Part shown: piece after piece, positions 1-10,837 of the stretch
How positions within the stretch are numbered: the stretch's first letter is position 1
Layout: every line of letters begins with the position of its first letter
NCBI GenBank assembly: GCA_015501055.1
Contig: JADNYV010000019.1
Coordinates: 186,001 to 250,000, forward strand
Reading direction: 5' to 3'
DNA from: Mucidula mucida
Lineage: Eukaryota; Basidiomycota; Agaricomycetes; Agaricales; Physalacriaceae
DNA length: 64,000 bases
Translations under genes and position numbers: made by a program
Notes under the pieces: generated by a model
The model's input: the letters and a program-made list of their open reading frames with translations, nothing else
What the model was told of the DNA's origin: nothing
The model's database searches: none

Positions 1-272
1 TCCTGGAGCTCGCACGGTAGGTCACATATCCCTGTTCTACTCACGATAAGTGCCAAGCAAATGTACAGTAGCTCTGGAATATACCTGGCAGACTTGTATT
101 TCTGAGCCCCTTTTTAAGGCTGGTCCTCTAATGGATCTTTTGGGAACTTCACGGTAGCCGCAGAGATGAGCTTGACAATGGTAGCGGCTTCGTGTCCTCC
201 CAGAGAGAAATTTCCCATACAGCCTAAAGAAACCCCTTTGTCCGCGTTGAGAATTTCCCAGTATTGTCCCAT
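1..272 (-). pseudogene. F-box-like family copy, 5' part, cut by window edge
   Basis: The - strand reads MGQYWEILNADKGVSLG from an ATG at 272-270, then IVKLIS and KFPKDPLEDQP. This is the family's first exon. Codon 53 (116-114) is TAA where other copies have TAC (QPYKEA), so the frame is broken before the usual donor. A donor-like GT follows KYKSA, and the family's second exon (AACAGGG, CDLPCEL) starts near the window edge. Its 5' flank resembles that of the copy at 18293-19471, so it probably belongs to that subtype. It shows that the cluster continues to the left. A pseudogene is likely, but the rest of the gene is outside the window. Confidence 0.75.
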
Positions 273-678
273 GGTGGCGGGAGATAGTGACGGTGTTAGT
301 TAAAGAAGTGCAACAATGAGCGTGACGCTTTACATGGCGCGATCACATGTTTTCTCGTAACGCCCAAAATGTCACGCCGGGTCCATACTGGGCGAAAGCT
401 TCTACAGTTTTTGGTATATTTTCAGCGCAAGTCTTGTTGAAATATTGAGGCTCTTCACCCAGTGTGACATTGACTAAAACCTCATGCTGCAACGAAGTGG
501 ACTATCTATCCTTGAGTACAGCTCACACTAATTCCTCTTGAGCAGCTCTTCGAGCAAAGATGTGTTACAACAAAATAGGTATATAAAATAATAAATCATG
601 AAGCATCGTGAAAATAAATACCCATGTACCGCTCCTAGCGAGACAGTACGTGTCATGAAACCCATTAAACTTCAGCCC

Positions 679-2409
679 TCAACTCTTCCCATTCTTCTCA
701 TTAACATCTTTCCAAAAATCATCCCAACTCTCCGTTCTCCGCACCTGCGGGAGACCATCCGCCGCCGGTGATGGCTCGTGATTGAAGGCATCCTTCTGCG
801 CCACCGCTATCCGGTCTAAAGCCTTCATTAATGACGGCGTGTAAGGCACTGCGCCTGTAGGGGCCACAGTCGTCGATGAGTTGGAATTCGACGACGAAAG
901 TCCACGCTGTATAAAGCTCGGAACGTCCTTCCCATTGTCACGATGATGCTGCGCCTTCTTGGGACTTCCCAGATCCTCCTCGTAATCCGAGTATTCTGGT
1001 ACGTTGCCGAGCTTCTTCACAATGACATCCTTCTCGCTGTCATAGTCCATTTCGCCTTCCACTAGCGTTGGAGTGGTCGACGCCATGGAGGCTTTCTGGC
1101 TCAGCCATGGTCGCTGAGGCTTAAAGTAGTCCTCCTCTGAATCCGAGCTCAACTCGCCTAAAGGTCGGAACTTGACTGCTTCCCGATTCTTCCTTCCCAT
1201 CCGTGCTTGGAACCGCGCTTCACGGTTCTTGGTTGATCGAGCCTTTTTCAAGAACCCGGGACTCGGAGGAACTTCAAAAGACGGAGACCGCGAATCGTAC
1301 TTGTGAAGCTTCAGAGGAGACGAGGTCGAAGTGGCTTTATCATCTGGGAAGATAATTTCCGTTGGTCCCTTCTCCGAAGAACTGAAGATACGATCCCAAG
1401 CAGAAGTGAACGGCTTGAAAGAGCCCGCACGATCGGAAAGGTTGGGAAGATTGGCAGCGTAATTGGCGAGATAACTGTCCCATTTCTACGAAGCGTTAGC
1501 AAAGAATTGCGGGTTTGAGAACCGCTTACCTCGTCAGGACATTCGCCGAATTGCTTGCGCAGGAAGAAGTCGACAAGCATGCCAAAGAACAGGAATAGGC
1601 AGAAACCTGCGCTGAGTCCCTTCTCCTGGGTGGTACCCCATTCGATGCTAGCGCTAACCCAGAGTCTCTGCCAGACATTTTCCCAGGCCGGAATGCCAGC
1701 AAGAATGGCAATGGAGAGAACAATCCCAAAGGCGCCCATCGAAGCGGTTGCAAATCGCAAAGAAGCATGCTGGAATTTTGCGAGGGGTAACATGCAGAAG
1801 ATGGTGAGAATGGGCATGCATATGGATATGAAGACGACTCGGGTGAGCAGCGAAGGGTGGATGATAACCGAGAGAGCAAGCGCAAATAGAGTCCTGCATT
1901 TGACGTCAGACTGGAGCCAAATTGATAAGAAGTAGCATACCCTCCCGATATACCAGCCAGCGCAAGCGCACAGTACTTCCAGCGCCCAGCAAGGAACGTG
2001 GTGACGAGCGATGACAGAAGCCATACTGCAACGAAGGACTTGGATGTTAGTGCATTCGTAGATGATAACGCCGGAATCATGAGAGCAAGGAATGTCGAAA
2101 AGTGCACTGCAGGACAATTAGCAGATTTCTCGTCCACCTATGACTATGCATACCTCCGAATGAATAGCCGATAGCTAGACCGCCGATTCCGCCCTCCAAG
2201 AGCCATTTGGGCTTCCTCTTCGGAGAGTCGAATGCCCCCGGAAGAAGATCATCTTTCGGGGCGAATTGTCTTGTACGATCCAAGGTAAAAAATGTGCCGG
2301 AGAAAGTGACGAGGAGGGAGAGGAATAGAAGAGGTAGAGAGTAAGCAAGACTGAATGTCGTCGAGGGCAACAAAGTCGTAAGAGTGTATAGTTCGTTAAT
2401 CGTCGTCAT
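679..2409 (-). CDS. DUF4203 (TM7S3/TM198-like) multi-pass membrane protein
   Basis: Four exons (2409-2154, 2106-1941, 1893-1530, 1485-679) join in frame across introns of 47, 47 and 44 bp to give 530 codons with no lesion. The N-terminus (MTTINELYTL) is followed by roughly seven hydrophobic segments. Motifs such as GGIGGLAIGYSFG, LALSVIIHPSLLTR and WGTTQEKGLSAGFCLF fit, from memory, the fungal DUF4203/TM7S3-TM198-like family. After FGECPDEKWDSYLANYAANL comes a long hydrophilic, Ser/Asp/Glu-rich tail with basic patches (KKARSTKNREARFQARMGRK), likely cytosolic. Its function is unknown. It sits between two parts of the F-box-like cluster but is unrelated to it. The clean splicing makes it a good internal standard for sequence quality. 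Confidence 0.85.
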
Positions 2410-3267
2410 GATCGTTAGTGTTTATATGGTATCGCTTTTTAATTATGTTCTTGAAGAAAAACGACCTCTGGAACGTCGACGGCTGTCGTCTTCGCTGTGT
2501 GCGACGTTGGGGGCAAGAGGGAATGCGGATAGGCGTGCCTGTCACATGCGTACGTAATGACGCCACTTTCCAAAACGGCACTCGCCTCTTCTTGCGGCTA
2601 AGGAGCAGCCGGCTAATCAACGTCGTTAAGATCACCAATCTCCGCTGTACCTTACTCGGATCGTTGGGCATCATTTGAGTCAGATTGGATTATATATAAG
2701 TAGACAGTCAAGTTCCTGCGCCGACCCACCACCTGCGCGTCCATGGACGCGCTCTATCTATCTTACCAAGTCTTCGGGGCTACCGGCGCTTACAATGAAC
2801 GTGGTAAAGAGTAGGAATCAGGCAGTCCCTACATTCGATGGTGCTAGCATCCTGTTTGTACTCCCCTTCCAGTCATCCTTCCCAATTCAAGAAGACTCTA
2901 TCGCACACTTGTGCGCCCAGATGGGGTTGCGGCTGTAGAGGCAGCTCGCCCAGAGTACCATCAATCTGTGAGTTTGACGCATGGAAGGGGTATGTCGAAC
3001 AGGATGGATTGCAGCTTATGTGCGAGGTGTATTTGCATATTTTTTGGATTCCTGCTCGTGTCGAAGAGATGTCTGTCTACGACAGCACAAAATGTATGGG
3101 TAAATGCATAGTACAACGTTCATGGCGGCCCAAAAATGTCCCATAGTCCGCGATGTGTGCCAGTTGCAAAACCTGTGAGATTTTAGTATCGAGTCAATTG
3201 GCGGACGAAACGCACCGGTGAGTATCACGCCTGGTTCTCGAACACTACCCGAAGGAAGTCGGATGAA
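2410..3267. other. Intergenic stretch, no gene seen
   Basis: No frame here has family-like content or plausible splice joins. A TATA-like run (TATATATAAG) lies near 2690. The segment ends where the inverted-repeat homology begins, at about 3268. Confidence 0.5.
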
Positions 3268-4025
3268 GGAAAAATTAGGTGGTCCTGTCGACCGAGAATA
3301 GTCTGAATCGAGTTTCACCGACGCCGGCACGAAGCTGAACGTCGGCGCGCCGCAAAGTGCACTCAAGGACAGAACCCAACACCGCGTGTATCCCCCAGCG
3401 ATGTCCCTCGTACGTTCAACCCATAGGACACAAACATTACGCGAACATCATTCGGAAATGTCTGGTGTAGAGACTTGTGAGCGCAAATCCAGTATGCTAC
3501 AATCGCATGGCTTTACGCGTCTCGCCACACACTGCAGTACCCAGCGTGCGGCCCCCGCAGATATCGCTCAACGCGGATCGCCACACACCGAAGTACCACC
3601 CACGGCGGCACAGAGACCACATAAACGCGATAGTACACTGGAGGCGCGAGTGTTGTCGAAGGGTTCTATCCAGTCCTCGCAGCAAATTCCATTTCCAAGA
3701 GCACTCTCCCTCAATTCCGAAGAAAAGTCGTCGGGAATGTGAGTGTCCGAGAAGGATTTCTGATACACTGCTTGGCCTCTTAAAGCCAGGCCCAGCTAGA
3801 GCCAATCAAGGGAGACGACATACTCAGACCTTACCCGCTCGTGAAAAGAGACTCGAAGAGTCCTGTCTGTAACGAGCATCGCGACATTCGGTCGACAGGA
3901 AGAGAGAAGAAAAAGCGCAAACTTGAAAATAAATCTGATGGACAGAGCTTGGTTGTGCTTGGCTGGGTCTTGTGCATCAGATGGAATCCGACGCGCTGCC
4001 CAAGAACGACTTGAGAACGACCATC

Positions 4026-4610
4026 ATGGCGACAACTGTTCCAGTCAAGAAACCGACTCCTGGATCTAGTACTCAAGCGCTGCAACCTACAGTGTGCTTG
4101 ACACCGCCCAATCCAGGCCCGATGCACGACGAGCGCCCTCTCTCCGATATCATTGGACAGCCCTTCACGCCTTTCGACCACCAAACTGCCGTCGTACGTC
4201 CATTTGCCGACGAATCTGCGCGTGATGCCGCGTTTGCCCAAGGTATATGCGTCTACATGTCGTCCTGACGCGTCTCATCCTCTTGTAGAACTCAGCGCGA
4301 TGCTACTCGATGTGATGCTAGAGACACACGCCTGGGCCGCCGCCCGCCCCAAACAAGAAAGCCAGATTGCCATCCAGAAATACGAAAAGAAGATATCCGA
4401 GGTTATGGAAGTGGAGAAAGAGCAAGGCATGTTGGCTCCTCCTTCCTTTTCCTTCTCGTACATCCCTTCCCTCGTCTTTGGTGCCCATTGATTGTAACTT
4501 GGGGCGAGTAATCAACTGACTGCCATCCAGAACAAACACGGGAACGCCTCAACGACTTTGTCTGTAGTATGAAGAACGCGTTGGCGGCGCTCACTGGTCT
4601 TGGTCCTTGA
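4026..4610 (+). CDS. Small predicted coiled-coil protein, left copy
   Basis: Exons 4026-4242, 4289-4426 and 4531-4610 join to 144 residues. An in-frame ATG at 3981 would add 15 residues. The N-terminus is Pro/Thr-rich. The middle (MHDERPLSDIIGQPFTPFDH) and a helical C-terminal half (YEKKISEVMEVEKEQ, TRERLNDFV) suggest a short coiled coil. The family is not recognised. The second intron (4427-4530) starts with GC (CAAG|GCATGT) instead of GT, and the same GC donor occurs in the mirrored copy at 23210-23776. This conservation supports a real GC-AG intron. The gene lies at the outer part of the inverted-repeat arm, just before F-box-like copy A. Confidence 0.65.
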
Positions 4611-5258
4611 TTTTTCTAATTGTGTTCTTTCGCTACTGCTGTATCTCGTCATCTGAACTGCTGTATCGCTTCACCGAAATGTATTCTATTTGCTCTCTCC
4701 TCGTCGTTCACGCTTGTCTATTTCTGCTAGTACTGATGACTGGAAATTCACCGTATTTGTTTCAGCCTGAAAAGACGCCCCCGACTATGGACATTCTCAG
4801 TTCCTACTCGACGCACTCAACGAGGTTTGAATCTGCTGCACGAATGGTTTCCTCGATCCTGTTTGTTATTGACTGATGGCTGAGAATTCAACTTATTTCC
4901 GCCAGCCTGGAAAAGCTGCCCATCCCTACATCGCGCGACTCGTGAGACGCAGACGTCCAACGTTGTGCTCGACACACTCCAAGAGATTTGGGTCTCCTAA
5001 AGCGGTTTCGGTGAATGGTGAGTAGCCCTTATATCTGCTCGGTCGACACTCAATTTTGGTTTAGACTATGTCAGATTTCAGTGTCGTCGCCAGTGCACAG
5101 ACGCTGTCTTAAATTAAAAGGACGTCCATCGTGGGTTGTGGCGATCGACCACGTATACCTTTTGGTCAATGTTTGGTGTCACAAGTACGACCTTTAACCA
5201 ACACCATCACCATCCACAAGACGATCCACCTCCACCACCAGCACCATTTCGACTTAAA

Positions 5259-6428
5259 ATGGGTCAACCCTGGACCATCTTCAACATTGATAAAGGGTCG
5301 TGTATAGATTATTTGGAGAAATATGGTGAATTCTTCACCAATGGACGAACAGCTGCTTGCCATATTGCTACGCTATTGTCTTCGGCTGGTGTCAAATTCC
5401 CCAAGGACCCCTTGGACGGGCAGCCCTACACAGAGCTTCGGAAGTACAAGTCTTCCAAGTACGTGCCAGAGCTCTCTCAATGTCAATTGCGCGCTGATTG
5501 TACGAGTAGAACAGGCATATGTGATCTGCCGTGCGAGCTTCACTATGCCATTTTCGCAGAGCTCCGCGACCCTGTGGATGTTGTCGCGTTCTACATCACC
5601 GCTTCTCACTTCTGGAGGGTTGGACTCCCTCACTATAAAGCTCTCTTTACGGAGCATGTCCGCCAAACCTACGATTGGAGCGGTGATTCTCTCATTTGCA
5701 TGGGTCGTTACGCCAAGGACTGGCCCGAGGGTCTCATCACCGATGAATGGTACGAGTCCCGGAAGGCGTCGTACATTTCACACGATGGCCGTGAGCCGTA
5801 CCGCATCTGCGACCTCCTCCTTATGTTCAGTCAAGACCTCTGCGACAGGCAGAAGGAGTGGCCCAAATTTGAATTTGATCATCGTTGCCAGCTCACTAAA
5901 TGGAATCGTTTGTCTCGTGAACGTCAACAGCGTTTCAGGAAATTCAAGTCGGCGGCCTTCGAGGAAGATGACGGACCCACGAATGACTTGCCGGAGTTCT
6001 TGCCAATGTACAAGTATGATTTCTCCCCTTGGCTCCGCCTTTACACGACCCGGAGGGTATACGCTCTTGGAAACGGAGAACCTGTTGTCTTGCGCAATCT
6101 CTCCAAGAAAGTTTACGTTCGCCAGGATGCACTCGCTCTCAAGTCCGACAATGATGCATCGGTTCACTACATGTCATTTGGTAGTCTCGTGCTCGCGCGC
6201 ATTGCATGGTCGAACGATTCCAGCATGGCTATGGAATACGCGACTAACCATGATCTGCATCGAGGGGTCTGGGCCGGCGACCGGTTCGATACCGCCTCTG
6301 TAGATGACGTCGAACACGATGACCAGTGGACAGATGTTAGCGCTGCAGCAAGGAAGGAGCTCGAGGAGATATGGGAGTCCGAGTTTGGGAGTAACTGGCA
6401 GGACTTCGTCCGTAAGAGACGGCTGTGA
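5259..6428 (+). CDS. F-box-like family protein, copy A
   Basis: The start is the ATG giving MGQPWTIFNIDKG. Exon 1 (5259-5458) ends in KYKSSK. A 51-bp intron (5459-5509) with phase-2 ends precedes exon 2 (5510-6428), giving 372 residues. The intron is a multiple of three with no stop, so retention would add 17 residues without breaking the frame. The start of exon 2 (CDLPCELHYAIFAELRDPVD, then FWRVG) fits an F-box-like motif; F-boxes usually bind Skp1 of SCF ubiquitin ligases. The last 110 residues hold the family block LRNLSKKVYVRQDALALK, YMSFGSLVLARIAW, HRGVWAGDRFD and WTDVSAAARKELEEIW. The C-terminal function is unknown. Its mirror partner is 21612-22776. No lesion is seen. Confidence 0.75.
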   Translation: MGQPWTIFNIDKGSCIDYLEKYGEFFTNGRTAACHIATLLSSAGVKFPKDPLDGQPYTELRKYKSSKYVPELSQCQLRADCTSRTGICDLPCELHYAIFAELRDPVDVVAFYITASHFWRVGLPHYKALFTEHVRQTYDWSGDSLICMGRYAKDWPEGLITDEWYESRKASYISHDGREPYRICDLLLMFSQDLCDRQKEWPKFEFDHRCQLTKWNRLSRERQQRFRKFKSAAFEEDDGPTNDLPEFLPMYKYDFSPWLRLYTTRRVYALGNGEPVVLRNLSKKVYVRQDALALKSDNDASVHYMSFGSLVLARIAWSNDSSMAMEYATNHDLHRGVWAGDRFDTASVDDVEHDDQWTDVSAAARKELEEIWESEFGSNWQDFVRKRRL

Positions 6429-6755
6429 TGTGAAAGACACAGTAGAAGAATTGTTGGTTGTAATACTACCGCGTACATCGTTGTTATTTATCCATTGTTT
6501 GCATAGCACATAGGCAGCATATCGCGTTCTGACTATCAACATTCAACCATGTCGACCAATGTGGACCTGGCGCTATCTGATATGTAGCCTTGTACGCCGA
6601 CTGGTCAGGTTTTACACGTTGATAGCACAAGCACAACGAACACCGCGTTTCGACACCTACTTTCATATGATTTCGCGGCTGTTGATGGGGTCGCTAGATC
6701 ACAGGCGCCATACCACTATAAGTTGATCAATTTCGCGACTGTGGCTTGGATCGGC

Positions 6756-6761
6756 CACGTG
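6756..6761. promoter_or_regulatory. CACGTG box upstream of copy B
   Basis: Perfect palindromic CACGTG ending 62 bp before the start codon of the F-box-like copy at 6823. Similar boxes precede most other copies. A CACGTA variant lies at 5150-5155, before copy A. Confidence 0.5.
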
Positions 6762-6822
6762 ACTCTGCGGTTTCCTTTGTTTGAAACATTGTTTTGTTAC
6801 TTTTTAAACCAATACCATCATC

Positions 6823-7894
6823 ATGGGACAATCCTGGACCGTTTACAACATCGACAAGCGGATGATCATAGACTCCCCAGAGAAATTTTATGGAGCGTTC
6901 ACTGGAGGAAGAACAGCTGCCTCTCTCGTTAAGCTACTATCTTCACCTGGTGTCAAGTTTCCAAAGGACCCCTTGGAAGCCAGGCCGTACAAAGAGCCAA
7001 GGAAGCGCAAGTCCTCCAAGTACGTGTCAGGTATCTAAGTATCGGTTATCAGCTCATTGTGCGAGTAGAACAGGCATGTGTGACTTGCCCTGCGAGCTCC
7101 ACGACGCCATATTTGCAGAACTGTGCGACCCCGTAGACGTTATGGCATTATGCTTGACCGCTTCGCACTTCTGGAGGGTTGGGATTCGGCATTACAAGGT
7201 TCTGTACATGGATCACATCCGCCACACCGAGGATTGGAGCGGCGATCGTCTGATCTGCCTGGGAGAATACTCAAGCGATTGGCCGGAGAGTATTCGAAAT
7301 GAAGAGCTCGATTTACTGATGGAGTCTTACACTGATCACTTTTCCCGCGAACCAGACAACATCGACCAACTCCTCTGTGCGTTCAGTCATAGCCTTCGCA
7401 AGATCCATTGGCCCTACGAATATCACTTCACCAGGCGCTGCCGACTTACTAAACGGCATCGCCCGTCTCGCGACTTTAAAGCTTGGTTTGGTCTTTCCGA
7501 CGCTTTGGAAAATTTGGAGCCCCAAAGCAAATCGGAGAACGACGGAACTCACGTCTTGCGTAACCTTTCAAAGAAGGTTTATGTCTGCCAGGATGCACTC
7601 GCCTTGAAATCAGATGATGGTTGTGCCCCGCTTTACTACATATCATTTGGGAGTCTCGTTTTAGCACGCATTGCTTGGTCTAGCGATGATTCTGGCATGG
7701 GTATCGCCGATGACGCCGATCTACATCGAGGGGTTTGGGCGGGAGACCGGTTTGATATAGTCAACCTTGCAACTGTTGAACATGATGATGGCTGGACGGA
7801 CGTAAGCGCCGAAGCAAGGATGCGGCTCGATGAGATGTTGGAGGATTTGTATGGGAGTGATTGGGAATGTTATGTTCGTAACAACGCGTTGTGA
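6823..7894 (+). CDS. F-box-like family protein, copy B
   Basis: Exon 1 6823-7019 (MGQSWTVYNIDKRMIID to RKRKSSK), intron 7020-7068 (49 bp, contains a stop, so it must be spliced), exon 2 7069-7894; 340 residues. The F-box-like segment is CDLPCELHDAIFAEL..FWRVG. The protein is shorter than its relatives because the linker before the C-terminal block is trimmed: the usual NDLPxYLPLYKYDFSxWL segment before LRNLSKKVYV is missing. The C-terminal block is otherwise complete (LRNLSKKVYVCQDALAL, FGSLVLARIAW, HRGVWAGDRFDIV, GWTDVS). Its mirror partner is the damaged copy at 20011-21190. Confidence 0.75.
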
Positions 7895-8181
7895 TTTGCT
7901 GGTGTCAAGACTGTCGTATCTACTGCGAGAAGTAGGTATCCGATGTAGTTGTATCTTTTTTGTCCCTTGAATTCAGTTCATGCGCCTCTTAGTCTACGAC
8001 TCAGGCATATTTTTCTTCATGTGTGGCACCGCACCAACCAAACGCACAACCGTGAGAGATGTGTGTATCGTTCACGGTACCATATGACTCCAATGGAAAG
8101 AATAAGTACACTCTGTCAAACCAGAATTGAAAGACGAGGGGAGTGGTCGACGTGTCAGCAGGGCCGGGCGTTATGGTCAAG

Positions 8182-8187
8182 CACGTG
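8182..8187. promoter_or_regulatory. CACGTG box upstream of copy C
   Basis: Palindromic CACGTG in AGCACGTGATCGTGCC, 75 bp before the start codon at 8262. Confidence 0.5.
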
Positions 8188-8261
8188 ATCGTGCCATTTC
8201 TTTTTTCAAGTCATCACACACGTTGTCGAACTTTTTTGAATCACCACCATCTTCGCCTACA

Positions 8262-9443
8262 ATGGGACACTCCTGCAGCGTTTTCAACGTATCCAAGGGG
8301 GTAACTGTAGGGTCTTATGAAGGTTTTCGAGATATCTTTCTGTCGGGAAGCGAAGCCGGTGACATTGTCAAGCTCATCTCTTCGACTGGCGTCACATTCC
8401 CCAAAGACCCCGTGGAGGACCAGCCGTACAAAGAGGCTCGGAAATGCAAACCTTCCAAGTACGTGGCAGAGCTCCTACCTCTTTCTTGCTCGCTTACTGT
8501 GAATAGAACAGGGTTATGTGATCTACCAACCGAACTCCATAATGCAATTTTTGCGGAATTGGACAAGCCTGTCGACGTCTTTGCCTTCTCTTTGACCGCT
8601 TCACACTTTTGGAGGATTGGCGTATGTCATTTCAAAGTGTTGTACACCAACTACTTCAGACGCGCCAAGGACTGGAGTCGCGCCCGTCTCATTTGCCTCG
8701 GCGATGCCTCTGGTTGTCCCGACGGACTTGTCAGCGAGGAGCTCGTCGAAGAATTAGAGGATGCTTATTTTGATCTCTTCGGTGAAGAGGATGTCGGCAT
8801 CTACTCGCTCCTTTGTCAGTTCAGTGAACGGGATTATAAAGTGAAATGGCCAATGGCCTGGGATTTCAGAGAGCGCTGTGCGCTGAGCAAACTGAACCCC
8901 TTGGTCCGGAAAAAATCCGGAGACGCTTACGGATGGGAAGACGACACGTACCTGCCTCTGTACAAGTACGACTTCTCCGCCTGGATCAAGCTATGCGACC
9001 TGCCGAGAGGCCATAACCTCGAAAGGCCCTGCGTCTTGCGCAACCTTTCAAAGAAGGTTTACGTTCGCGACGACGCGCTTCTTTTGGAAACGGAGGACAC
9101 GACCGAGGATGAGGACGGAGCCGAGGCTGCGGAGGGAGCTGAGGATGCGGAGGAGGATGAGGCCGAGAGTAGGGATGTGCAACCTTACTATATGTCTTTT
9201 GGGAGCCTTCTTATATTGCGCATCGCCTGGTCCACCGATCTTAGCTTGGGCACAGCAAATGACGACGACCTCTGCCGGGGAATTTGGGCGGGTGATCGGT
9301 TTGACATTGTCAGTCTCGGTGTGGTTGAGAAAGAGGAAGGTTGGACCGACGTCAGTACTGCAGAAAGGGCGCAGCTGATTCAGATATGGAAGGCGGTGTT
9401 TGGGAGGCAATGGAAGGCAGAGGTTCGTAAATCGGGCTTGTAG
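8262..9443 (+). CDS. F-box-like family protein, copy C (acidic insert)
   Basis: The start reads MGHSCSVFNVSKG. Exon 1 8262-8458, 48-bp intron 8459-8506 (a multiple of three, no stop), exon 2 8507-9443; 377 residues. The F-box-like segment is CDLPTELHNAIFAELDKPVD. The linker FGEEDVGIYSLLCQFSERD is shared almost exactly with the mirror copy at 18293-19471. Between VYVRDDALLL and YYMSFGSLL there is a roughly 40-residue Glu/Asp/Ala-rich insert that is only a few residues long in copies A and B. Unlike its relatives, the N-terminus MGHSCS has Gly2, Cys5 and Ser6, a pattern compatible with N-myristoylation plus palmitoylation; this is inference only. Confidence 0.75.
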   Translation: MGHSCSVFNVSKGVTVGSYEGFRDIFLSGSEAGDIVKLISSTGVTFPKDPVEDQPYKEARKCKPSKYVAELLPLSCSLTVNRTGLCDLPTELHNAIFAELDKPVDVFAFSLTASHFWRIGVCHFKVLYTNYFRRAKDWSRARLICLGDASGCPDGLVSEELVEELEDAYFDLFGEEDVGIYSLLCQFSERDYKVKWPMAWDFRERCALSKLNPLVRKKSGDAYGWEDDTYLPLYKYDFSAWIKLCDLPRGHNLERPCVLRNLSKKVYVRDDALLLETEDTTEDEDGAEAAEGAEDAEEDEAESRDVQPYYMSFGSLLILRIAWSTDLSLGTANDDDLCRGIWAGDRFDIVSLGVVEKEEGWTDVSTAERAQLIQIWKAVFGRQWKAEVRKSGL

Positions 9444-9600
9444 ATTGGGGGACATATTTAGACCCGCCTTCGGGTACTCGTACTAAAGGTGTATATCCAA
9501 AGCATATTTCAGATGTTCTGGTGTCCCTATATTGGCAGCCGCGAGGAGTACTACAAGAGTGGGCCACACTTAGTGTGACATCGCGGGCGTTACTACAGAG

Positions 9601-9606
9601 CACGTG
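9601..9606. promoter_or_regulatory. CACGTG box upstream of copy D
   Basis: Palindromic CACGTG followed by ATCATGCC, 81 bp before the start codon at 9687. The wider context (CACGTGATC.TGCCAT) is shared with copy C. Confidence 0.5.
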
Positions 9607-9686
9607 ATCATGCCATCTCTTTTGTTCAAAGTGTCACGGGCATTGTTGTACTTCCTTAACTAACACCATCACTATTGTCGCCCACG

Positions 9687-10837
9687 ATGGGACAATTCTG
9701 GACTATTTTCAACAGAGACAAGGAGGTCTTGATAGATAACTTGGGAAAATTCCCATCATTCTTTCTGGGAGGATACGAAGCCGCTGACATTGTCAAGCTC
9801 ATCTCTGTGCCTACCGTCAAGTTCCCCAAAGATCCGTTGGAGGGCCAGCCTTATAACGAGGCTCAAAAATTCAAGTCTGACAGGTAAGTTCCAGAGCTCC
9901 TGTACTTTTTTGGGTGCTCATTGTGGTTAGAACAGGGATATGTGACCTACCATGCGAGCTCCAGGATGCAATTTTTGCAGAGTTATGCGACCCGGTCGAC
10001 GTGTTCGCCTTCTGTTTAACCGCTTCGCACTTCTGGAGGATTGGACTCCCCCATTATAAAGCGCTCTACATGGACTACGTCCGGCGCGCCAAGGACTGGA
10101 GCGGCGATCGTCTTGTTTGCATAGGCGACTCCGCGGACGATTTCCCCAAGGGTATCTTCACCCCCGAAGACCTCGAAATATTAGCGGATTGGTACATTGA
10201 CCGTCATGGCGAAGAAGCAGAGATTGACTATTTCCTCCTCTCCGCGTTCCCGGACCTTCGCAAAGTGCAGTGGCCTGCCCGATGGGCATTCACAGAGCGC
10301 TGCGAACTCAAAAGATGGAACCCATTAGCTCGACCTGTTCGACCTCGAAAGAGGATCAGCACGCTCGAAGCTGATGAACCCAAGAACGACTTACCGCTGT
10401 ACCTGCCGCTTTACAAGTACAATTTCTCCGCCTGGCTGGAGCTCCCCGAGCCTTCGAGTAGTCTTGATCACGCCAAGCCCTGCATCCTGCGCAACCTTTC
10501 CAAGAAGGTTTACGTTCGCGACGACGCGCTTGCCCTGAGGGAGGATGATGCGAATGAGGATAAGGATGCGAAGCCTTACTATATGTCTTTTGGGAGCCTT
10601 GTTTTGCTGCGCATCGCATGGTCGCATACTCTTGGCTTGGGTACGCCACATGACGACGACCTCTGCCAGGGGATCTGGACGGGTGACCGGTTTGACATTG
10701 TCAATATTGACGCGATTGAGCATGAGGAGGGCTGGACCGATGTCAGCACTGCAGGGAGGGAGCAGCTGATCCAAGTGTGGCAGGCGGAATTTGGCGCTAG
10801 TCAATGGGAGGCCAAAGTTCGTAAATCGGGCTTGTGA
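9687..10837 (+). CDS. F-box-like family protein, copy D
   Basis: Exon 1 9687-9883 (MGQFWTIFNRDKEVLID), intron 9884-9930 (47 bp, GTAAGT..TTAG), exon 2 9931-10837; 367 residues. The F-box-like segment is CDLPCELQDAIFAELCDPVD..FWRIG. The C-terminal block is complete: LRNLSKKVYVRDDALAL, a short acidic spacer, YYMSFGSLVLLRIAW, WTGDRFDIV and GWTDVSTAGREQLI, ending KVRKSGL. It is closest in type to copies C and C'. It lies inside the left arm's inner end and has no clear mirror partner. No lesion is seen. Confidence 0.75.

Larger units (their letters stand above)
3268..9443 (+). repeat. Left arm of a ~21 kb interrupted inverted repeat
   Basis: From about 3268 (GGAAAAATTAGGTGGTCCTG) rightwards, the sequence matches the reverse complement of 24525 leftwards. 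The outer part (about 3268-4000) is almost identical: a conceptual 131-residue stretch differs at only a few positions. Further in, the arm carries in order the small coiled-coil gene and F-box-like copies A, B and C. The right arm repeats these as C', B', A' and the small gene in opposite orientation. Similarity falls inwards but the gene order and types still pair. Confidence 0.8.

Noticed and set aside
3386..3872. Long open frames on both strands of the outer arm, present again at 23921-24407
   Set aside because: They are conserved in several frames at once because the DNA itself is nearly identical between arms. No start context, introns or motifs favour one frame.
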